43,701 nt of DNA, taken from positions 1-43,701 of the forward strand of contig CALESY010000133.1 in assembly GCA_937919945.1 (NCBI GenBank), in the 5' to 3' direction. The translations under genes and the position numbers were made by a program. The DNA comes from an uncultured Chitinophagaceae bacterium. Lineage in GTDB: Bacteria; Bacteroidota; Bacteroidia; Chitinophagales; Chitinophagaceae. The notes under the pieces were generated by a model. It searched no databases. It was given only the letters and a program-made list of their open reading frames with translations, and had not been told where the DNA came from. This document shows positions 8,832 through 16,982 of this stretch, piece by piece (positions within the stretch are counted from its first letter, which is position 1; each line of letters starts with the position of its first letter).

Positions 8832-9230
8832 TCAGCTATTATGTTCTTGTTGCTCGGCATCTGCCCACAGCCCTTCGAGGTCGTAAAACTTGCGGTAGTC
8901 TTTCTGGAAGATATGTACCACGATGTTTACATAATCTACCAGTGTCCACAAATCACTCTTTTCTACATGATAGGGGCGTTCTTCACATTCTTTCTTGACA
9001 ATGTCTTCAACGGAGTCTGCAATGGCATTTATTTGAATGTTTGATTGCGCCTCGCAAAGAATAAAGAAATCGGCAACAGCCTCGTCAATCTTTCTCAAAT
9101 CGAGCGATACGATGTTTTCACCCTTTTTTTCCTGTATTGCTTTAATGACAGCTTTGAAGAGCTTGCTGTTTTTTGTAAGGCGAGTAGTGGATTTTTTCCT
9201 GCCCTGCAGCGCGTTAATGATTTTATCCAA
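8832..9230 (-). CDS. rsfS: Ribosome silencing factor RsfS
   Basis: 132 residues of the RsfS/Iojap/DUF143 family, with the expected core: DLRKIDEAVADFFILCEA, then ADSVED, and the C-terminal SDLWTLVDYVNIVVHIF. RsfS binds ribosomal protein uL14 and blocks subunit joining when nutrients are low. The start must be the TTG at 9230: an in-frame TAG lies 15 bp upstream and no in-frame ATG occurs before the conserved domain. It opens the rsfS-ftsH operon and diverges from birA, whose start is also TTG. Confidence 0.93.
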   Translation of the reverse strand: MDKIINALQGRKKSTTRLTKNSKLFKAVIKAIQEKKGENIVSLDLRKIDEAVADFFILCEAQSNIQINAIADSVEDIVKKECEERPYHVEKSDLWTLVDYVNIVVHIFQKDYRKFYDLEGLWADAEQQEHNS

Positions 9231-9291
9231 ATTTCTAAAAGTCTATTTTTGTTGGCAATATCCGTAATTCATTCAAAATTAAATAATCTTT

Positions 9292-10044
9292 TTGGCACTC
9301 AGCTTACAAACCGCACAGGATGCCCCGATCATAGAACTTGATACCATTGACAGTACCAATAACTATGCCATGCGCCTGATAGATGCCGATACGGCACAGC
9401 CCGGGCTGACAATCATCGCCCGCGAGCAGACGCAGGGCAAGGGGCAACGGGGCAGGGTATGGCAAGCCAACCCGGGCGAGAGTCTGTTGATGAGCATTAT
9501 TGCCGAGCCGATGCATAGTTTAGAGCGTCAATTTCTATTTAATGTAGCAGCCACGCTGGGTATAGCGGAGGTTTTGCAAAAAATCTGTGAAAACTGTGAT
9601 ATACGTATTAAATGGCCCAATGATATTATTGTTAATGACAAAAAGGCAGGGGGCGTATTGATAGAAAATGTGATACGTGGCAGCCGTTGGGCATATAGTA
9701 TAATAGGCTTGGGTTTGAATGTGTTGCAGGATGAAATGGCCGGCGATTTGCCCTATGCCGCATCACTGAAAATGGCAAGCGGTAAAATAATAGATATTAT
9801 TGCTTTGACGTCGTTGCTTCGCAAGCAGATATTACATAATATATACAATGCAGATGATGGAGCCATGATGCTAATGTATAATCAATACTTGTATCGCAAA
9901 GGACAAATGCAGCGATTTGAAGAAGAGGGTAATATTTGGGAAGCTTTGGTAAATGGCGTAACAGCTGACGGGCAGTTGGTTGTGCAGCGTACAGATGGTA
10001 CTATGCAGCGCTACACGCATGGTGTAGTAAACTGGCAATGGTAA
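9292..10044 (+). CDS. birA: Biotin--[acetyl-CoA-carboxylase] ligase
   Basis: 250 residues. The catalytic core is clear: DTIDSTN near the N-terminus, the biotinyl-AMP loop EQTQGKGQRGRVW, and KWPNDIIVNDKKAGGVLIEN. It biotinylates the carrier subunit of acetyl-CoA carboxylase. There is no N-terminal helix-turn-helix, so it is a monofunctional ligase and not a repressor. TTG at 9292 is the start: an in-frame TAA ends only 9 bp upstream and the next ATG falls inside the catalytic core. It is followed by 37 bp and then the membrane TPR gene. Confidence 0.95.
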   Translation: MALSLQTAQDAPIIELDTIDSTNNYAMRLIDADTAQPGLTIIAREQTQGKGQRGRVWQANPGESLLMSIIAEPMHSLERQFLFNVAATLGIAEVLQKICENCDIRIKWPNDIIVNDKKAGGVLIENVIRGSRWAYSIIGLGLNVLQDEMAGDLPYAASLKMASGKIIDIIALTSLLRKQILHNIYNADDGAMMLMYNQYLYRKGQMQRFEEEGNIWEALVNGVTADGQLVVQRTDGTMQRYTHGVVNWQW

Positions 10045-10081
10045 TAGCCTGAAAAGGATTAGTTTTATCATAAGAAAACGG

Positions 10082-11935
10082 ATGAACGCACCACAACAAC
10101 AGAAATTAACGGGTGTATGGCAGATGGCTATGCTTATAGCTGCTGTGGTGTTGGCATACATCAACATACCGGGTGCGGGTTTCATCAGTTGGGATGATGC
10201 AGATTATATATCTAATAACCCCGATATACACGGCTTTGCCAATATCGGTAAATGGTTCTCTTCATTTTACATAGGCAACTACCACCCGCTTACAATGGGA
10301 TCGTATGCCATTGACTATATGATAGGTGGCAATGCACCCATGCAATACCATATTACAAATCTCATATTACATGGTGGTACTACTTTGTTATTATATGCGT
10401 TTGTAAATAATATACAAGGCAATAAATGGGTAGCGTTTTTCGTAGCGCTGTTGTTTGCTATACACCCCGTGCAGACAGAGAGTGTATCATGGGTGGCAGA
10501 AAGGAAGAATGTGCTGTCTGGTTTCTTTTTCGTGTGGGCGATGCTGGTATACACCCGTTATGCAGGCGAGGAAAAAAAACTAACAATGTTGTGGGTGGTG
10601 TTGCTTGGTATAGCCGCCATGCTATCGAAAGCTACGGCAGTTGCATTGCCCGTGTCGCTGCTGGCGATAGATATATGGTTGCACCGCCCGTTGAAGCAAG
10701 TGAAAATATGGGTAGAAAAGTTGCCTTTGTTATTAATAGCATTGGCGGTAGGTATTGTAGCCATCAAAGCACAAGCTGCCGGTGAGTTTTTGAATGAACA
10801 TCCGACAAATAGTTTTATTGATACCATTGCATATGCTGGTTATGCTTATGTGCAATACATCTTGCAACTATTAGTGCCTGCAAAGCTATCGGTACTATAT
10901 CCATACCCGACACTGTCTGCATTACAATGGGTATATACATTGATAGCGGCAGGCATCATGGCATTGGCAGTTTTGGCGTACAGAAAACAGTGGTTTGTAT
11001 TATGCGGGGGTATTGTATTCTATACGGTGAATATAGCATTGGTATTGCAGTTTGTACAGTTTGGCGAGGTACTACGAGCCGACAGATATTTATACATAGC
11101 CTGCATAGGCGTATGGGTACCCTTAGTGCAATATGCGTTCGACTGGCTGGGGCTTAAGCTGAAAGAGATAACACCCATAATAGTATTAACTATTGTATCA
11201 CTAGTATTCATAGTATTGACGTATCAGCGAAATGATATATGGCAATCTGAAAAACAATTCTGGCAGGCGATAACGGTTACTTTCCCCAACTCTGCGATAG
11301 CACAAAGCAGCCTTGGTGGTGTGTATATGAAAGAGGGCGACTATGCAACCGCACAACCCTATATAAACGAAGCAGTGCGGCTGGATGCCAACAATTACAA
11401 AGCATGGTATAACAAAGGGGTGCTGCATTTGCGCAAGGGCGAACTGGAAGAAGCAGCAACCGCATTGGATATGAGCATAGCCATATACGAATACCCCAAA
11501 GCATTGTTTTCAAGAGCGCTGCTGCATCAGCAAGCGGGGCATCCTTTGCAGGCATTGGAAGATGTAGAAAAAGTATTGGCAACGGAACCCAATAATGCAA
11601 GGGCGCATTTTATAAAAGGTAACTGCCTTGTACAAAATGGCAATTACGAAACAGCTATTGCCAGCTATAATAAAGCCATTACATATGGCGATGGCGACCC
11701 GTTGTTTTATCTGAAGCGCGGCGAAGCACATGTACAAACAAGGGCATACGAAGCAGCTATACACGACTTCAGCCTGGTGATAGAAAAGAAAGCGGATAAT
11801 GGGGAAGCTTGGTATTGGCGGGGCATCGCAAAACAATTAGCCGGGCAGATGCCATGCCACGACCTGAACAAAGCACGCAATCTTGGTTATAAGGATGCCG
11901 AACAAGCATTGGTGAAATTTTGTAATAGTTATTGA
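10082..11935 (+). CDS. Membrane protein with GT-C/TMTC-like domain and C-terminal TPRs
   Basis: 617 residues. The first ~385 form a multi-pass membrane domain with features of GT-C mannosyltransferase-like proteins (TMTC/DUF1736): an early acidic loop WDDADYISNNPDI and the block HPVQTESVSWVAERKNVL. Residues about 400-617 are roughly six tetratricopeptide repeats (for example AWYNKGVLHLRKGELEEA and HFIKGNCLVQNGNYETA). Family members transfer sugars from lipid carriers to proteins; activity here is inferred only. Its stop overlaps the cruF start (TGATG), so it probably shares a transcript with the carotenoid genes. A role in glycosylating a carotenoid or protein is speculation. Confidence 0.8.
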   Translation: MNAPQQQKLTGVWQMAMLIAAVVLAYINIPGAGFISWDDADYISNNPDIHGFANIGKWFSSFYIGNYHPLTMGSYAIDYMIGGNAPMQYHITNLILHGGTTLLLYAFVNNIQGNKWVAFFVALLFAIHPVQTESVSWVAERKNVLSGFFFVWAMLVYTRYAGEEKKLTMLWVVLLGIAAMLSKATAVALPVSLLAIDIWLHRPLKQVKIWVEKLPLLLIALAVGIVAIKAQAAGEFLNEHPTNSFIDTIAYAGYAYVQYILQLLVPAKLSVLYPYPTLSALQWVYTLIAAGIMALAVLAYRKQWFVLCGGIVFYTVNIALVLQFVQFGEVLRADRYLYIACIGVWVPLVQYAFDWLGLKLKEITPIIVLTIVSLVFIVLTYQRNDIWQSEKQFWQAITVTFPNSAIAQSSLGGVYMKEGDYATAQPYINEAVRLDANNYKAWYNKGVLHLRKGELEEAATALDMSIAIYEYPKALFSRALLHQQAGHPLQALEDVEKVLATEPNNARAHFIKGNCLVQNGNYETAIASYNKAITYGDGDPLFYLKRGEAHVQTRAYEAAIHDFSLVIEKKADNGEAWYWRGIAKQLAGQMPCHDLNKARNLGYKDAEQALVKFCNSY

Positions 11936-12564
11936 TGGATAAGTTTACAAAAACACCGATACTGATAACCATAGCCGTTATTTTTCACCTGATAGGGTTT
12001 ATCGGCATTGGTGTATTGCACAGTGAATTGGTGGGTAGCCTTACGCCATTTCATTTGTTACTGATGTTTGGCTTGTTGTTGCTTTCTTATAAGGACGATT
12101 TCAGATCATTTATGGGATGGGCAGGTATTGCCTATTTGGTAGGGTTTGTAGCCGAGGCTACAGGTGTGCACACAGGGTTGTTGTTCGGCAACTATGCATA
12201 TGGCCAAGTGTTAGGGTATAAACTGGCAGAAGTACCGCCGCTGATTGGCATTAACTGGATATTGGTGATGGCAGGGGCGTATGCTATTGCCAGCAAAATA
12301 TCTACAGATCCATTGAAAAATAGCCTGTTAGCAGCTGCTATAGCCACAGCCTATGATTGGGTGCTGGAGCCAGTAGCTGTTAAGTTAGGTTATTGGCAAT
12401 GGGAAGGCGGGTATATACCTGCGTACAACTATATCTGCTGGTTTGGAGTGAGTTTTTTGATAATTCAGCATGCCAACAGATTACAAATTCCTCCGAACAA
12501 ATTCAGTTTTTGGTTGTTTATAATACAATTACTCTTCTTCATTCTGTTGAGAATTGTATTATGA
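11935..12564 (+). CDS. cruF: Carotenoid biosynthesis protein CruF-like (DUF422)
   Basis: 209 residues, strongly hydrophobic with several membrane spans. The block LLFGNYAYGQVLGYKLAEVP followed by a GINWIL segment and AYDWVLEPVAVKLGYW is typical of the DUF422/Caroten_synth family. CruF is the carotenoid 1',2'-hydratase acting on acyclic psi ends. I chose the ATG at 11935, whose first base is the last base of the upstream TGA; a TTG one codon earlier is possible. The next gene, crtZ, overlaps by 4 bp, so they are translationally coupled. Together with a lycopene cyclase this points to a carotenoid cyclised at one end and hydrated at the other (inference). Confidence 0.85.
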   Translation: MDKFTKTPILITIAVIFHLIGFIGIGVLHSELVGSLTPFHLLLMFGLLLLSYKDDFRSFMGWAGIAYLVGFVAEATGVHTGLLFGNYAYGQVLGYKLAEVPPLIGINWILVMAGAYAIASKISTDPLKNSLLAAAIATAYDWVLEPVAVKLGYWQWEGGYIPAYNYICWFGVSFLIIQHANRLQIPPNKFSFWLFIIQLLFFILLRIVL

Positions 12565-13070
12565 TGTGGGTTGTATACATATTGATAGCGGCTGCTACAT
12601 TCCTATTTATGGAATTTGTGGCATGGTTTACCCATAAGTATGTAATGCATGGGTTTTTGTGGTTTTTGCATGAAGACCACCATGACGGGGGCTACCACCC
12701 ATTCCAGAAAAACGACGCTTTCTTCCTGATTTTTGCCATACCATGCTGGCTTAGTACCATGTTCGGGCTGATGTACGAGATGTATTGGTTAGTGTCTATA
12801 GGTGCTGGCATTTTCCTGTATGGTTGGTGTTATTTTCTGGTGCATGATGTTATCATACATCAACGTTTCAAATGGTTTACCCGCAGCAATAACCACTACA
12901 TAAAAGTAATACGTTGGGCACATAAAATGCACCATAAGCACCGCAGCAAATTTGGTGGCGAGTCGTTTGGCTTGCTGATAGTGCCCATCAAATATTGGGA
13001 GAAAGTAAGGCAGGATGAAATGCGTGAAGCTGCCCAGCAAACTGCCAAAGAACAAGTTCGTGCGGCATAG
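12561..13070 (+). CDS. crtZ: Beta-carotene hydroxylase, CrtZ type
   Basis: 169 residues of the fatty-acid-hydroxylase/CrtZ superfamily, a membrane di-iron oxygenase. The iron-binding His clusters are visible: H25-x4-H30, H37-x2-HH41, a second HX4H in HDVIIHQRF, and HKMHHKH. It adds the 3-hydroxyl to beta rings, giving zeaxanthin-type ends. The start is ATG 12561 (or 12564) overlapping the cruF stop; a longer in-frame extension to 12393 would run antisense to no signal and lie inside cruF, so I rejected it. Lies between cruF and the cyclase, in one operon. Confidence 0.93.
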   Translation: MMWVVYILIAAATFLFMEFVAWFTHKYVMHGFLWFLHEDHHDGGYHPFQKNDAFFLIFAIPCWLSTMFGLMYEMYWLVSIGAGIFLYGWCYFLVHDVIIHQRFKWFTRSNNHYIKVIRWAHKMHHKHRSKFGGESFGLLIVPIKYWEKVRQDEMREAAQQTAKEQVRAA

Positions 13071-13096
13071 TGTATATTTATGCTCACACTTGGTAG

Positions 13097-13795
13097 ATGA
13101 ATCCTCATTATACTTATTTACTGATAGACGTACTGACGGTTTTATTTCCGTTTATACTGAGCTTCGATAAAAAAGTAGCTTTCTATAAACAATGGAAAAA
13201 CTTGTGGGTAGGCTTGTTGCTCACAGGGGCTTTCTTTATAGCATGGGACGTATGGTTTACTGCAATGAGTGTATGGCACTTTAACGATGCTTATATAATA
13301 GGTGCGAAGCTGGCAGGCTTGCCATTAGAGGAATGGGCATTTTTTCTGGTAGTGCCGTATAGCTGTGTGTTTATTTATGAGTGCTTGTTGTGTTACTTAC
13401 CTTTCAGGCAAAAGAAAGATTGGGGGTGGAATGTGTTATTGATAACAGGCATTGCGGTACTGATAGCAGGGTTTATGAACAGCTATCGTGCATATACGTT
13501 CAGTGCGTTCAGCCTGTGCGGTTTTGCCTTGATATTATTGTACATATTGCGCGGCAGGTTCCCGATGTTTCATGCTGGGGCGTTTGTTGTTTGTTATCTT
13601 ATCAGTTTATTGCCTTTTCTCATAGTGAATGGTTTCCTGACTGCGTTGCCGGTAGTTATATATAACGATACCGAAAACTTAGGCATACGTATTTATACCA
13701 TTCCTTTCGAAGATTGTTTTTACGGTATGCTGCTGATGCTGGGTAATGTATGGGGTATGGAGTGGATGCGCGGCAGACGTGCTAAAACAGCTTAG
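13097..13795 (+). CDS. crtY: Lycopene cyclase, fused CrtYcd type
   Basis: 232 residues, all membrane spans. It contains two copies of the lycopene cyclase domain found as separate CrtYc and CrtYd subunits in actinobacteria: motif PLEEWAFFLVVP at about residues 76-87 and PFEDCFYGMLL near 205-215, each carrying the conserved PxE acidic pair. It closes beta rings on lycopene. It is 26 bp after crtZ and is the last gene of the cruF-crtZ-crtYcd set. Phytoene synthase and desaturase genes are not in this window. Its last 14 bp overlap the convergent pabA/trpG stop. Confidence 0.92.
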   Translation: MNPHYTYLLIDVLTVLFPFILSFDKKVAFYKQWKNLWVGLLLTGAFFIAWDVWFTAMSVWHFNDAYIIGAKLAGLPLEEWAFFLVVPYSCVFIYECLLCYLPFRQKKDWGWNVLLITGIAVLIAGFMNSYRAYTFSAFSLCGFALILLYILRGRFPMFHAGAFVVCYLISLLPFLIVNGFLTALPVVIYNDTENLGIRIYTIPFEDCFYGMLLMLGNVWGMEWMRGRRAKTA

Positions 13796-14348
13796 TCCAA
13801 TTCTTCAGTATCTGTAAACCATCGGCAGTGCCTACACTTTCCGGGTGAAACTGTATGCCAATACAAGGCAGTGTTTCGTGTGCCAATGCCATGATGCAGC
13901 CATCATCGTCTGCCACTGCAATGCTTTGTAACCCTGTGCCATCAAGATGGCTGATAGCCAGAGAGTGGTAGCGCATGACCGTCAACGGATTGCTGATGCC
14001 ATGGAACAAAGGATGCGAGGTGTGTGTAACGCTGCTTGTTTTGCCATGCATGGGGTAGGGTGCATGTACTAATTGTGCGCCAAAGTGCATACCCAATGCC
14101 TGATGACCGAGGCATACACCCAATACGGGAATTTTATCTGTATAATGCGCTACTGCCTGCATGGTAATACCCGCATGGCGTGGTGTTTCCGGCCCGGGTG
14201 AAATGATAAGGCGGGCGGGCTTAAGTGCAATAAGTTCATCGAGGGTTATTTCATCATTGCGATACACTTTACATTCATTACCGGTTTGCAACAGGTAATG
14301 GTGCAGTATATAGGTAAACGAATCGTAGTTATCTATCAGTACCCACAT
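13782..14348 (-). CDS. pabA: Glutamine amidotransferase, anthranilate/aminodeoxychorismate synthase component II
   Basis: 188 residues, standard for TrpG/PabA. The class I amidotransferase triad is visible: C79 in GVCLGHQ, H168 and E170 in FHPES. It supplies ammonia from glutamine to the component I subunit, making anthranilate (tryptophan) or 4-amino-4-deoxychorismate (folate). No trpE or pabB is adjacent, so which pathway it serves cannot be decided; PabA is my guess. Its first 20 bp overlap cvpA and its end overlaps crtYcd on the opposite strand. Confidence 0.9.
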   Translation of the reverse strand: MWVLIDNYDSFTYILHHYLLQTGNECKVYRNDEITLDELIALKPARLIISPGPETPRHAGITMQAVAHYTDKIPVLGVCLGHQALGMHFGAQLVHAPYPMHGKTSSVTHTSHPLFHGISNPLTVMRYHSLAISHLDGTGLQSIAVADDDGCIMALAHETLPCIGIQFHPESVGTADGLQILKNWTKLF

Positions 14349-14874
14349 AATCGTTTACTTTTTTGAAGAATACTTCCAGGTCGGCAAAGATGTTTTTTGC
14401 AACAGGTAATAAACCACTGATGTGTTGAAACACCCAAGGAGCAAGCTTTGCAAAGTACGGATACGTAATAGATGTAGATATTGTTTCAGCCTTGATAAGC
14501 TGCATTTTCCCTGCAATCCAAAGTAGTGAGCTCCATACCATAGCAACCATAAAGCTATATAATAATCCGCCAGCCAGTTTGTTGAGCCAGCCTATCATTA
14601 CCATATCAAATGAGGTTTCAATGGCTTTTGCCAACAAGCGAACCAATAACACAACACCTATGAATATGATAATATAACTTACGGGTTGTACCCATGCGCC
14701 GGTGATGATTTTATTTTCCAGTAAATAGGTGGCCAGTTTTTCTGATAGTTTCAACGACAGGATGATGCCCAACACAATAGATATAACAGCGAACGCGGCT
14801 ACAATGAAACCCTTCATGTAGCCGCGTACAAAAAACAGTATGAGCAATATGATGCCTATTGCGTCGAGTATCAT
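14329..14874 (-). CDS. CvpA family membrane protein
   Basis: 181 residues with four or five predicted membrane spans, beginning MILDAIGIILLILFFVRGY, where the D-x-x-x-x-x-L...G(Y/W)xxG pattern of the CvpA family is seen. CvpA proteins affect colicin V production and envelope stress tolerance in Enterobacteria; the function in Bacteroidota is unknown. The start lies 1 nt after the yqeY stop and the end overlaps pabA by 20 nt, so all three are coupled. Confidence 0.82.
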   Translation of the reverse strand: MILDAIGIILLILFFVRGYMKGFIVAAFAVISIVLGIILSLKLSEKLATYLLENKIITGAWVQPVSYIIIFIGVVLLVRLLAKAIETSFDMVMIGWLNKLAGGLLYSFMVAMVWSSLLWIAGKMQLIKAETISTSITYPYFAKLAPWVFQHISGLLPVAKNIFADLEVFFKKVNDYVGTDR

Positions 14875-14875
14875 A

Positions 14876-15328
14876 TCAGCCTTGTGCCAACAGTTGTTTC
14901 ACTGTTTCAGAAATCAGTTTGCCATCCGCCTTGCCGGCCAGTTGTTTGGTGGCTACACCCATTACCTTGCCCATATCGGCAGGAGATGCAGCACCTACCT
15001 GTGCAATGATTTCTTTAACTACTTTCTGCAATTCTTCCGCACCCATTTGTGCAGGTAGAAAGCGTTCAATTATAGCCAACTCCTCGCGCTCTTTGGCAGC
15101 AAGGTCTTCGCGATTTTGCTGTACGAATATATCCAGCGAGTCGCGGCGTTGCTTAGCCATTTTTTGCAGCATCTTGGTTTCATCCGCTTCACTCATCTCT
15201 ACACCGCTGCCCGATGTCTTTTCAATCAGTATAGCAGCTTTGATGGCGCGCAAAGTGCGCAATGCGGCTTCGTCTTTTGCACGCATAGCACCCTTCATTT
15301 CTTCCATTACTTTTTGTTCCAGTGACAT
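14876..15328 (-). CDS. GatB/YqeY domain protein
   Basis: 150 residues, the usual size of stand-alone YqeY. Features: SLEQKVMEEMKGAMRAKD at the start, LRTLRAIKAAI, and the C-terminal helical tail domain (DMGKVMGVATKQLAGKADGK) shared with GatB, which contacts tRNA. The YqeY role is not firmly known; tRNA-linked amidase-like activity is proposed for the family. It lies 26 bp downstream of gldC in a minus-strand operon. Confidence 0.9.
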   Translation of the reverse strand: MSLEQKVMEEMKGAMRAKDEAALRTLRAIKAAILIEKTSGSGVEMSEADETKMLQKMAKQRRDSLDIFVQQNREDLAAKEREELAIIERFLPAQMGAEELQKVVKEIIAQVGAASPADMGKVMGVATKQLAGKADGKLISETVKQLLAQG

Positions 15329-15354
15329 ATTCTCCTGCTTTATCAGTTATGGGA

Positions 15355-15699
15355 TTAATTATTTTCCTGTTGTTCCAACGCGTCGCTTGCTTTCTTTAAA
15401 AACTCTTTTGCAAAAGTTTTCAGTTCATTGGCAAGCTCTGTATTTTTTGTAGCACGTACATAAGTGTCGGCCATACCAAATAATGTTTGGTAGAAAAAAT
15501 CATTCATTTCATCCACCATCATTTTCTTTGTCCATAAGTCAATGCGAAGGGCTGATTTTTCCTGCCCGTCCCAAAGCCCCAGCAAAATAGCTTTAGCCTG
15601 CTGCATATCGTCAACGCCACCACCCGGTGCATTCCACTCAATCGTATCAGGCATTTTTTCTTCGTCCAGTTCTACCTGTATGTTTATGTTCGATTTCAT
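15355..15699 (-). CDS. gldC: Gliding motility protein GldC
   Basis: 114 residues. The sequence carries the GldC pattern: an N-terminal strand NINIQVELDEEKMPDTIEW, then QAKAILLGLWD, LRIDLWTKKMMVDEMNDFF and QTLFGMADTYVRAT. GldC is a small cytoplasmic protein that improves gliding in Flavobacterium johnsoniae; it has no signal peptide or catalytic motif. Its presence fits the many T9SS cargo proteins in the window, since gliding and T9SS share machinery. It has its own -7 box 10 nt before the ATG, so it can be expressed apart from the upstream rluA-type gene. Confidence 0.88.
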   Translation of the reverse strand: MKSNINIQVELDEEKMPDTIEWNAPGGGVDDMQQAKAILLGLWDGQEKSALRIDLWTKKMMVDEMNDFFYQTLFGMADTYVRATKNTELANELKTFAKEFLKKASDALEQQENN

Positions 15700-15709
15700 A
15701 TTGCAAATT

Positions 15710-15717
15710 CAAAAGTA
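15710..15717 (-). promoter_or_regulatory. -7 box (TACTTTTG) of gldC
   Basis: TACTTTTG on the minus strand matches TAnnTTTG and is followed by AATTTG, as before lutC. The ATG is 10 nt downstream. Confidence 0.5.
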
Positions 15718-15757
15718 AAAATTCAAAATTTAAACAGGTGGCAAAGGTAATGGTTTA

Positions 15758-16480
15758 TCAGCTTTTACTCCATTTATTCAACTGATTAACACATGCGGCC
15801 ATGTCTTTAGGTAGCGGGGCTTGCACGTCTACCAATGTGCCGTCTTCTTTGTGCAATGCCAACCTGTAAGCGTGCAGTGCCAGCCGGCTCAGTATGGGGC
15901 GTTCTGTTTCTTCTTTGTCAGACAGCTTGTATTTCTTTTTGATGGCAGAGAGCAGAAATGGTTTGCCATCGCCGTAAAGTTCGTCGCACACAATAGGGTG
16001 GCCCATAGACTGCATATGCACACGTATCTGGTGCGTACGCCCTGTGTGTATCTGAAACTGTACTAATGAATGTAATGCCCATTGTTCAGCTACCTTATAA
16101 TCGGTAACGGATAACTTTCCTTTTTTAGCTACCATCATTTTGCCCTTGGTAGCGGGGTGTTCGGTAATGGGTGCTTCAATGCGTCCTTCTTCGGGTATCA
16201 CACGGCCTTGTACAATGCCGGCATAAAATTTACCAACCTCGTGCGCTTCAAACAGTTTGGAGAGATAGCGGTGTGTTTGTTCGTTTTGGGCAAAGCATAT
16301 TACGCCGCTTGTATCACGGTCAAGACGGTGAACAACCCATACCTGTTGCCCCAGTTTTGTTTCCAGCATACGGTTTAGCGATGGCAGGTCGCTGTTAAAA
16401 CGGTCGGGGATGACAAGCACACCGGCAGGTTTGTTTACTACCAGCATATCATCGTCCTGATAAAGTATTTCTAATTGCAT
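15758..16480 (-). CDS. RluA family pseudouridine synthase
   Basis: 240 residues. The catalytic motif HRLDRDTSGV is at 51-60 with D54 as the expected nucleophile; GRTHQIRVHMQ and the downstream ELYGD are also typical. It isomerises uridine to pseudouridine in rRNA or tRNA. There is no S4 domain, so it is a minimal member and I cannot name the target. The ybeY stop is only 3 bp upstream of its ATG, placing both in one rRNA-maturation operon. Confidence 0.93.
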   Translation of the reverse strand: MQLEILYQDDDMLVVNKPAGVLVIPDRFNSDLPSLNRMLETKLGQQVWVVHRLDRDTSGVICFAQNEQTHRYLSKLFEAHEVGKFYAGIVQGRVIPEEGRIEAPITEHPATKGKMMVAKKGKLSVTDYKVAEQWALHSLVQFQIHTGRTHQIRVHMQSMGHPIVCDELYGDGKPFLLSAIKKKYKLSDKEETERPILSRLALHAYRLALHKEDGTLVDVQAPLPKDMAACVNQLNKWSKS

Positions 16481-16483
16481 TCG

Positions 16484-16915
16484 TTATCCTTTAAAATATT
16501 GTTTTAGGCACAGGTCTTCTTTACGTCGCATTTCTTCACGGTCGGCAGTGGTCTTGTCTTTAAAGCCACAAAGGTGTAAAGCCCCGTGAAATATTACACG
16601 GTGCAATTCGTCATTGTAGCTTTTGCCGAATTTAGCTGCGTTTTCCGCAACACGCTCGGTGCTTATATAAATTTCGCCTTGCAGGGTATTGTTGTCTTCG
16701 CTCAGGTCGAAAGTAATGATGTCTGTCAGCGTATTATGTTTCAGAAATTGCTGATTCATTTGCAACAAATACGCATCAGTACAAAAAATATAAGTGAGTT
16801 GTGCAGTTTGCAGCTTTTTGCGATGCTTAAAGACCAATGCATCCAAAAAAATACTCAGCTTACGTTTATCCTTCAGTTTGGCACTTACTTCCTGTTCGTA
16901 AAACTTAGCAGGCAT
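16484..16915 (-). CDS. ybeY: Endoribonuclease / rRNA maturation factor YbeY
   Basis: 143 residues from the ATG at 16915; a longer upstream extension would run through the feoA promoter and was rejected. Family features: LNxxFL-type block (MNQQFLKHNTLTDIITFDLS), GEIYIS, and the metal site HGALHLCGFKDK. In the E. coli enzyme three His bind zinc (HGxLHLxGYDH); here the third ligand position holds Asp, a change I believe is common in Bacteroidota. The protein processes the 16S rRNA 3' end. It is followed by the rluA-type gene with 3 bp between. Confidence 0.92.
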   Translation of the reverse strand: MPAKFYEQEVSAKLKDKRKLSIFLDALVFKHRKKLQTAQLTYIFCTDAYLLQMNQQFLKHNTLTDIITFDLSEDNNTLQGEIYISTERVAENAAKFGKSYNDELHRVIFHGALHLCGFKDKTTADREEMRRKEDLCLKQYFKG

Positions 16916-16969
16916 TATAAAAATTTGTGCAAAGGTCGCATATTTTTCAGGTGTAGCGGCTATTTGCCT

Positions 16970-16977
16970 TATTTTTG
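16970..16977 (+). promoter_or_regulatory. -7 box (TATTTTTG) of feoA
   Basis: Exact TAnnTTTG match ending 5 nt before the feoA ATG, implying a leaderless or nearly leaderless mRNA. Confidence 0.55.
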
Positions 16978-16982
16978 TACTG

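Noticed and set aside
12393..13070. Longer crtZ reading frame starting inside cruF
   Set aside because: The extension overlaps cruF by 170 bp in another frame, and ATG 12561 at the cruF stop starts the conserved hydroxylase domain.
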